In this document: positions 58,836-64,000 of the stretch, in pieces | Layout of the letters: each line of letters begins with the position of its first letter | Position numbering within the stretch: the first letter of the stretch is position 1 | Assembly: GCF_022808595.1 (NCBI RefSeq) | Contig: NZ_JAKUCN010000002.1 | Location: 186,001-250,000 of the forward strand | DNA from: Microvirga solisilvae | GTDB lineage: Bacteria > Pseudomonadota > Alphaproteobacteria > Rhizobiales > Beijerinckiaceae | Length of the DNA: 64,000 nucleotides | Direction: 5' to 3' | The notes under the pieces: generated by a model | Seen by the model: the letters and a program-made list of their open reading frames with translations, nothing else | Told to the model about the DNA's origin: nothing | The model's database searches: none | Position numbers and translations under genes: made by a program

Positions 58836-59774
58836 ATGCAACTGACCGGAATTCATCATCTCACCGCCGTCACCGCCGACGCGCCCCGCAACCACGATTT
58901 CTACACGAAGGCGCTTGGCATGCGCCTTGTGAAGAAAACCGTGAACCAGGACGATGTGAGCGCCTATCACCTGTTCTACGCGGACGGGAAGGCCTCGCCC
59001 GGCTCCGACCTCACCTTCTTCGACTGGCCCGTGGGCCGCGAGCGCCGCGGCACGCACAGCATCTCGCAGACCGCCTTGCGCGTGAATGGCGGCGCTGCCC
59101 TGGGCTGGTGGAAGGATCGTTTTGCTGCCCTCAACATCGCGCATCAGGACATCAAGGAACGCAACGGCCGCCTCGTGCTCGATTTCGAGGATTTCGAGGG
59201 CCAGCGCCTGAGTCTCGTGGATGACGGCGGCAAGGGCGAGGCGCATCCGTGGGAGCGCAGCCCCGTGCCCGCGGAGTACCAGATCCGGGGCTTAGGCCCC
59301 ATCACCATCAGCGTGCCGAAACTGGAACGCACCGCGCGGGTGCTGACCGAGGCGATGGATATGCGCGAGGCGGGCGAATACCGCATCGGCGACACGCCGG
59401 TGCATGTGTTCGCCATGGGCGAGGGCGGTCCTGCGGCGGAGCTGCATGTGGCCGTGGAGCCGGGCCTTCCTTTCGCGCAACAGGGCGCAGGCGGCGTGCA
59501 TCACGTGGCCTTCCGCACGCCGAACGAGAAGACCTATCAGGAATGCTGGGAGCGGCTGCAATCCCTGCGCGCGCCGTCGAGCGGGCCGGTGGATCGCTAT
59601 TACTTCCAGAGCCTCTATTTCCGCGAGCCCAACGGCATCCTGTTCGAGATCGCCACCGACGGGCCGGGCTTTGCCACCGACGAGCCCATGGACAAGCTCG
59701 GCGAGAGCCTCGCGCTGCCGCCCTTCCTGGAGCCGCGCCGGGCCGAGATCGAGGCTGGCCTGAAGCCGCTTTAA
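58836..59774 (+). CDS. VOC-superfamily ring-cleaving dioxygenase-like protein
   Basis: 312 residues, two vicinal-oxygen-chelate domains. [40 protein letters not shown] has the first metal His, with [15 protein letters not shown] and [25 protein letters not shown] giving the second His and Glu. This is the MhqO/LinE-like group of hydroquinone-type dioxygenases. The ATG with GGAGA 6 nt upstream is chosen; an upstream ATG four codons earlier shares it. No degradation-pathway genes are near. Confidence 0.87.
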   Translation: MQLTGIHHLTAVTADAPRNHDFYTKALGMRLVKKTVNQDDVSAYHLFYADGKASPGSDLTFFDWPVGRERRGTHSISQTALRVNGGAALGWWKDRFAALNIAHQDIKERNGRLVLDFEDFEGQRLSLVDDGGKGEAHPWERSPVPAEYQIRGLGPITISVPKLERTARVLTEAMDMREAGEYRIGDTPVHVFAMGEGGPAAELHVAVEPGLPFAQQGAGGVHHVAFRTPNEKTYQECWERLQSLRAPSSGPVDRYYFQSLYFREPNGILFEIATDGPGFATDEPMDKLGESLALPPFLEPRRAEIEAGLKPL

Positions 59775-60015
59775 GGCCTCGCGCCGTTCAACATTGATCG
59801 GATCATGACGTGAGCCGTCCCGCCCCAAGGGTGAGGCGGCTTTATTGCGTTCGACTCAAAAAGACCGCCGATTGACCTGGAATGATCGGGCTCTATTAAG
59901 TATAGTAGCAGGGAATATTCATAGTTATATCGTAACAATTAGCTCTCTAGTGCCGGTTCTATTTAAATAAAGTTTTACCCGGCTCTGCAAACGTGTGTAA
60001 CTACTGATTGTTACG
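59775..60015. promoter_or_regulatory. AT-rich promoter region with distant 11-bp inverted pair
   Basis: About 240 bp with low GC. ATCGTAACAAT (59929-59939) and its exact complement ATTGTTACGAT (60007-60017, overlapping the next gene start) are 67 bp apart. An imperfect hairpin at about 59813-59845 could end the dioxygenase transcript. A TTTTACCCGG half-site also occurs at about 59974. Confidence 0.35.
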
Positions 60016-60552
60016 ATGGGGCAGATCATGTTTTTTACGGAAGCGAAGACCTTTCTCGTAAGCGCGTTCATTGCGCTTGCGGCCTTAGGCAGCACAACCC
60101 TTGCACAAGCAGCTCCGCTTCCGGCGCCGAAAGGCAGGCCGATCCTCACCGTGTCCGGCAAGATCTCCACCACCAACAAGGAGAATGCGGCAGAGCTGGA
60201 CCGGGAGATGCTTGAAGGCATGGGTATGGAGTCATACACGACCTCCACGCCCTGGTATTCCGCCCCGACGAAATTCGAGGGCGTGCCCCTCGCCAAGCTC
60301 CTGGAGCGGCTCGGTGCCTCCGGCCAGACCCTCACGGTGGTGGCGCTCAACGATTACAGCAGCGACATCCCGGTCGAGGACATCAGGAAGTACAAGGTGC
60401 TGCTCGCGGTCAAAGTGAACGGCGACTACATGTCCGTTCGCGACAAGGGGCCGCTCTTCATCATCTATCCCTTCGACACCGATCCCGAACTGCAGCACCA
60501 GACCTATTACGGTCGCTCCGTGTGGCAGGTCTCCAAGATCGTCGTGAAGTAA
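60016..60552 (+). CDS. Exported molybdopterin-oxidoreductase-like small protein
   Basis: 178 residues. Signal peptide (LVSAFIALAALGSTTLAQA), then a compact domain, GRPILTVSGKIS, FEGVPLAKLLERLGA, TVVALNDYSSDIPVEDI and DKGPLFIIYPFD. This resembles the molybdopterin-oxidoreductase-fold domain, but no cofactor-binding Cys is present. Paired with the GGDEF-EAL gene 27 bp downstream, an arrangement repeated in many Alphaproteobacteria, so it is likely its periplasmic sensor partner. An ATG four codons further on is an alternative start. Confidence 0.75.
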   Translation: MGQIMFFTEAKTFLVSAFIALAALGSTTLAQAAPLPAPKGRPILTVSGKISTTNKENAAELDREMLEGMGMESYTTSTPWYSAPTKFEGVPLAKLLERLGASGQTLTVVALNDYSSDIPVEDIRKYKVLLAVKVNGDYMSVRDKGPLFIIYPFDTDPELQHQTYYGRSVWQVSKIVVK

Positions 60553-60579
60553 CGGGTCCCGAGCGCTCGGAGAAATTGC

Positions 60580-63003
60580 TTGTCGCTGCGCACGCTCAAA
60601 ATGGTGCTTGCCGTCGTCATCGCCGGCTTCATCGTGTCGGCCGCCTATATCTCGATTCTCATCGTCGAGCGGCAGGAAATTCTCCGGCACGTGGCGCGCT
60701 ACAACACGCCCTGGCATGCCGCACAGGCCGTGCACGAGTTCACGCGCCTCGAGCAGCGCCTGAGCGCTTTCCTGGCGCAGGATCCGTCCGTCGACAAGGA
60801 TGAGGTGGGGCTGCGCTATGACATCGTCGTGAGCCGCAAGAACCTGATCTTCGCAGGCGACTTCAGGGAATTTCTCTACTCATCTCCGGAATGGCTGGAA
60901 ACCGCCCGGGAACTCGATGCGGTGCTGACCAGGATCGAGCCTCTTATCGACGGTCTCGATAAGCCCGGCGCCGCGATGGAGGCGCTGAAAGCTCTGGAGC
61001 CCTTGGAGACCAGGCTCGCGGGATTGGCATCGGCGGCGAACCACTATGGCGGGCAACGGGCCGAGCAGGATCAGCACGATCTCATTCGCCTGCACTGGAT
61101 GTTCTCGAGTTTGGCTGCGGGCCTCATCGTGTTCGGCCTCGTGCTTCTCGCGCTTCTAGGCTGGCATAACAGGCTGCTCGAAAAAGCGCATACGGAGCTT
61201 CGACTCTATGCCGACAATTTCGAGAGCATCTCCTTAAAGCTCGAGAAGACCAACAAGGCACTCAGCAGCGCCTATGAGGAGCTGCAGCTGCGCAACGAGT
61301 CCCTGCAATCGCAGGAGCATGAGCTCAGAACACAGAACGAGCGCTTCGACGCCGCGCTCAACAACATGTCGCACGGGTTGTGCATGGTGGACGGCTCCGA
61401 GAGCATCGTCGTCTACAACGCGCGCTTCGCGGAGCTTTTCGGCATCGACAAGACGGTGCAGTTCGGAGTGACGCTGAGCTGTCTCGTCGCGCAGGCGGAG
61501 GCGAACAACTGCAAGGGCGCCGAGCCGCTGCGGCAGATCGCGGCCGAGCAGCAGGAGCTCATGCGCAAGAAGCAGCAATTCGCCTTCATCCACGAGCAGC
61601 CGGGCGGACAGACCTACGCCATCTCCCACCAGCCCATGTTCGACGGCGGCTGGGTGGCGACCTACGAGGACATCACGGAGCGCCGGCAGGCGGAATCCCG
61701 CATCGCCTACATGGCGCATCACGATGCGCTCACCGATCTTGCCAACCGCGTGCTCTTCCGTCAGCAGATGGAGCACGCGCTGGAAGAGAGCGCACGCGAG
61801 CGGTTGAAGATGGCGGTGCTGTGCCTCGATCTCGACCGCTTCAAGGACGTGAACGACTCGCTCGGCCATGAGACCGGCGATTCTCTCCTCAAACTCGTCG
61901 CGGATCGTCTGCGCGGCTGCCTCCGACAGCAGGATATGGTGGCGCGCCTCGGCGGTGACGAATTCGCCATCCTGCAGCTTGCCATCGACGACCAACAGGA
62001 TTGCGCGTCTCTCGCGACCCGCATCGTGGAGGCGATCAGCATGCCCTACGATCTCGACGGCCAGGAGATCGTCATCGGCACCAGCATCGGCATCGCGGTT
62101 GCGTCCGAGGGCAATCTGTCTCCCGACCAGCTGCTCAAGCAGGCGGATCTGGCGCTCTACCGCGCCAAGGCGGATGGACGCGCCACCTTCCGCTTCTTCG
62201 AGCCGGAAATGGATGCGGAGCTGCAAGCACGCCGTTCCGTCGAGACGGATCTGCGCAAGGCCTTGGCGAACCGCGAGTTCGAACTGTTCTTCCAGCCGCA
62301 GGTGAATGTGCGCGCCAACGAGATCAACGGTTTCGAGGCCCTGCTGCGCTGGCAACATCCCGAGCGCGGCCTTATCTCGCCCGGCGACTTCATCCCCATC
62401 GCGGAAGATATCGGGCACATTGCGGCCATGGGCGAATGGGTTCTCGAACAGGCCTGCATGGCTGCAACCGCTTGGCCGAAGCACATCAAGGTTGCCGTCA
62501 ATCTTTCGCCCGTGCAGTTCCGCAACAGGAACCTCGTGCAGAGCGTGAGCCGCGCGCTGGCGCGCTCGGGCCTTGCGCCAGATCGCCTGGAGCTTGAAGT
62601 CACCGAGACCGTGCTGCTGCAGGACAACGAGCTGACGGTGGCGACGCTGCACCAGCTGCGCCGCATGGGCGTGCGTATCGCCATGGACGATTTCGGCACC
62701 GGCTATTCGTCGCTCAGCTATCTGCGCAGCTTTCCCTTCGACAAGATCAAGATCGACAAGAGCTTCGTGCGCGAGATGTCATCCCGCGCGGATTGTCTGG
62801 CGATCGTGCGTTCCATCGCGGGCCTCGGCACAAGCCTCGGCATGTCCACCGTCGCCGAGGGCGTCGAGACGGAGGACCAACTCCTCCAGGTAACGGCCGC
62901 CGGATGCACCGAAGTGCAGGGCTTCTATTTCGGGCAGCCGAAGCCGGCTTCCGAGCTGACTTACACGCTCAATTCGTTCAAGCGCACGGCTGAAGTGGCC
63001 TGA
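60580..63003 (+). CDS. Membrane GGDEF-EAL cyclic-di-GMP enzyme with PAS domain
   Basis: 807 residues. TM at about 8-30 and 183-205 flank a periplasmic helical sensor. A coiled coil (about 215-260) leads to a PAS domain (about 265-375). The GGDEF domain has the active LGGDEF (458-462) and the I-site RQQD (449-452), five residues before it. The EAL domain has EALLRW (586-), DDFGTGYSS, the KIDKSFV Lys and VAEGVETE, all catalytic residues intact. Both activities may be present. Start is a TTG with GGAG seven bases upstream. Confidence 0.92.
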   Translation: MSLRTLKMVLAVVIAGFIVSAAYISILIVERQEILRHVARYNTPWHAAQAVHEFTRLEQRLSAFLAQDPSVDKDEVGLRYDIVVSRKNLIFAGDFREFLYSSPEWLETARELDAVLTRIEPLIDGLDKPGAAMEALKALEPLETRLAGLASAANHYGGQRAEQDQHDLIRLHWMFSSLAAGLIVFGLVLLALLGWHNRLLEKAHTELRLYADNFESISLKLEKTNKALSSAYEELQLRNESLQSQEHELRTQNERFDAALNNMSHGLCMVDGSESIVVYNARFAELFGIDKTVQFGVTLSCLVAQAEANNCKGAEPLRQIAAEQQELMRKKQQFAFIHEQPGGQTYAISHQPMFDGGWVATYEDITERRQAESRIAYMAHHDALTDLANRVLFRQQMEHALEESARERLKMAVLCLDLDRFKDVNDSLGHETGDSLLKLVADRLRGCLRQQDMVARLGGDEFAILQLAIDDQQDCASLATRIVEAISMPYDLDGQEIVIGTSIGIAVASEGNLSPDQLLKQADLALYRAKADGRATFRFFEPEMDAELQARRSVETDLRKALANREFELFFQPQVNVRANEINGFEALLRWQHPERGLISPGDFIPIAEDIGHIAAMGEWVLEQACMAATAWPKHIKVAVNLSPVQFRNRNLVQSVSRALARSGLAPDRLELEVTETVLLQDNELTVATLHQLRRMGVRIAMDDFGTGYSSLSYLRSFPFDKIKIDKSFVREMSSRADCLAIVRSIAGLGTSLGMSTVAEGVETEDQLLQVTAAGCTEVQGFYFGQPKPASELTYTLNSFKRTAEVA

Positions 63004-63045
63004 CGTGCTCGACTCCTCTCAAGACCATATCCCGGAGACAAAGCG

Positions 63046-63438
63046 ATGAAGACCTATTGCGAGTTCACGTTCGAAGCGGCGCATTCCGTGCATCCCTATT
63101 CGGGGCTGCATGGGCACACCTTCATCGCACGCCTTACCTTCGGCGGGCCCGTGGACGAGGTCTATAACTGGCCGGTGAATCTCTACGATGTCGAAAACTA
63201 CATCAGGGAGCTGAAGGGCGATCACCACGGCTCCGGGCTCGACCACACCAATCTCGATCTCAAGCAGAACGAGATCGGCCTCGCCTCGCTCGAAAACATC
63301 ACGATCTACATCTGGAAGAAGGTGAAGGAGCGCTTCCCCAATCTCGAGGAAGTGGAGCTTAAGCGCGGCCTGACGGGATCGTCCGAGGGCTGCATCTATC
63401 GCGGCGAGCCGCTGACGAGCGCAAGCCTCGCAGCCTGA
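63046..63438 (+). CDS. queD: 6-carboxytetrahydropterin synthase (QueD)
   Basis: 130 residues. The zinc His are H13, H22 and H24 (EAAHSVH, LHGHTF); catalytic residues include the Asp-His block LDHTNLD and a C-terminal ELKRGLTGSSEGCIYRGE with the conserved Glu. It makes the queuosine precursor 6-carboxy-5,6,7,8-tetrahydropterin from dihydroneopterin triphosphate. GGAG lies about 9 nt before the ATG. QueC/QueE are not in view. Ends in a strong shared terminator. Confidence 0.88.
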   Translation: MKTYCEFTFEAAHSVHPYSGLHGHTFIARLTFGGPVDEVYNWPVNLYDVENYIRELKGDHHGSGLDHTNLDLKQNEIGLASLENITIYIWKKVKERFPNLEEVELKRGLTGSSEGCIYRGEPLTSASLAA

Positions 63439-63442
63439 ATAA

Positions 63443-63480
63443 AAAAGCGCCTGGAGTCTCGCGAGACTCCAGGCGCTTTT
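63443..63480. terminator. Strong bidirectional terminator
   Basis: AAAA, GCGCCTGGAGTCTC, GC, GAGACTCCAGGCGC, TTTT: a 14-bp perfect stem (18 with the A/T flanks) between convergent queD and the OmpV-family gene. Clear on both strands. Confidence 0.92.
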
Positions 63481-63499
63481 GTTTTCATGAAGTGACTGA

Positions 63500-64000
63500 T
63501 CAGTTGATGCCGAAGGAATAAGACACGGTCAATCCGAGGCCGAATTGATGTTCGGAGCCGAATTCCCGCACGATCGGGCTGTCGGCCGCATCGCCCACCA
63601 GGTGCTTGTAGGACACGAAGGCGGTCGACGACCATTGCTCCGACCACTTGTAGGAGGCGCTCGCAAGCGCCCCGACGGAAGTGATGCCACCCGATGGGCT
63701 GTAGGCCTCGACCTGTCCGTTCAGCGCAGCCTCGAGCGGCGTCACACCGAAATAGGTTTCGGTGAAGTCGTCGTCGCCCAGCGACAGGCGTGGGCCGGCG
63801 GAGACGGTGAGTGCGCCGAAGCTCTGCACCACATCGAGGCCGAGATCGGCCACGAAGCCATGGTGCCCGTTGACGCCGTGACGAAGTTCGGCGCGAGCGC
63901 GCAGGAATTCCACGGGCCAGTATTCCACGAAGACACCCGGCTCCAGCGCCCAGTCGATCTTTCTGAGACCGATCAATTCTTCGTTGTCTTCATAATAGCG
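63500..64000 (-). CDS. MipA/OmpV-family outer-membrane protein, 5' end outside window
   Basis: At least 166 residues visible; the frame stays open to the window end. Amphipathic beta strands such as FVEYWPVEFLRARAEL, TVSAGPRLSLGDDDFTETYFGV and GALASASYKWSEQWSSTAFVSYKHLVGDAADSP, with a terminal aromatic strand GLTVSYSFGIN, fit MipA/OmpV. Those proteins form barrels and have been tied to murein-synthesis scaffolding and pore activity. The TTG at 63976 is internal, not a start. Confidence 0.82.
   Translation of the reverse strand, partial: RYYEDNEELIGLRKIDWALEPGVFVEYWPVEFLRARAELRHGVNGHHGFVADLGLDVVQSFGALTVSAGPRLSLGDDDFTETYFGVTPLEAALNGQVEAYSPSGGITSVGALASASYKWSEQWSSTAFVSYKHLVGDAADSPIVREFGSEHQFGLGLTVSYSFGIN

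Noticed and set aside
60549-60580. GTAACG before the GGDEF-EAL gene
   Set aside because: After 16 bases the sequence is AGAA, not CGAA, and the first bases overlap the preceding stop, so it does not fit the sigma-F box.
61234-62652. 472-codon minus-strand ORF across the GGDEF-EAL gene
   Set aside because: Antisense shadow; GGDEF and EAL motifs are all on the plus strand.
1-64000. CRISPR arrays, prophage or integrative elements
   Set aside because: No regular short direct repeats, integrase, transposase or tRNA-linked att site was seen; the only repeats are dispersed GTCAT...ATGAC elements.

Overview
The window is about 64 kb of GC-rich (roughly 62-64%) chromosomal DNA. Gene content and order point to an alphaproteobacterium of the Rhizobiales, possibly a Methylobacteriaceae relative such as Microvirga (this is inference; no rRNA or marker gene is present to place it). 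The main evidence is the block rnd-lptC-lptA-lptB-rpoN-hpf-ptsN, an EcfG-type stress sigma factor, a RegB/RegA (ActS/ActR) redox pair, an intracellular PHA depolymerase, MmcB, and short dispersed GTCAT...ATGAC repeats. No tRNA, rRNA, CRISPR, transposase or integrase was seen. The window opens inside a YihY-family gene and closes inside a MipA/OmpV-family gene.

Layout. 1-3.1 kb: YihY end, a tiny secreted protein, an EcfG-like sigma factor, a single-domain response regulator and a Gly/Tyr-rich exported protein behind an EcfG-type promoter. 3.1-8.9 kb: RNase D, the LPS-transport genes lptC-lptA-lptB, sigma-54, the hibernation factor and PtsN. 9-14.9 kb: chemoreceptor, small stress-type protein, SIMPL protein, polyamine-type binding protein, aminotransferase. 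15-17.6 kb: a repeat cluster and a FecCD-type ABC permease/ATPase pair. 17.7-22.6 kb: surface-polysaccharide genes (CapD-like dehydratase; convergent epimerase, lipid-carrier sugar-phosphate transferase and nucleotide-sugar epimerase). 22.7-29.9 kb: an MBL-fold enzyme, an ABC exporter-like protein with destroyed ATPase motifs, a TPR protein, a DUF1232 protein, MmcB, and RegA/RegB-type regulators. 30-40.2 kb: PHA depolymerase, YgjP-type metallopeptidase, Bcr/CflA efflux, PBP1A, a Na+/H+ antiporter, and a two-gene unit pairing a UdgX-type uracil-DNA protein with a radical SAM protein. 40.7-43.6 kb: a TRAP transporter. 43.8-50.9 kb: small stress and envelope genes, RecX, PAP2 phosphatase, and an ECF sigma/NrsF unit divergent from a spondin-domain protein. 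51-64 kb: YcaQ-type protein, DHA2 efflux, HerA-like ATPase, an AT-rich orphan membrane protein, M20 hydrolase, ring-cleavage-type dioxygenase, a GGDEF-EAL protein with its exported partner, QueD and the OmpV-family fragment.

How it fits together. Two alternative-sigma circuits can be read from the DNA. The first uses GGAAC-N16/17-CGTT boxes, perfect before the Gly/Tyr-rich protein and the antiporter and near-perfect before the PRC-barrel and PHA-depolymerase genes; these fit the EcfG-like sigma at the left end. The second is a self-contained ECF/NrsF module: the same GTAACG-N16-CGAA box lies on both strands between the sigma gene and the spondin gene. The least understood content is the radical SAM/UdgX pair, the degenerate ABC protein whose C-terminal half repeats one ATPase sub-motif three times, and the low-GC orphan membrane protein near 56 kb.
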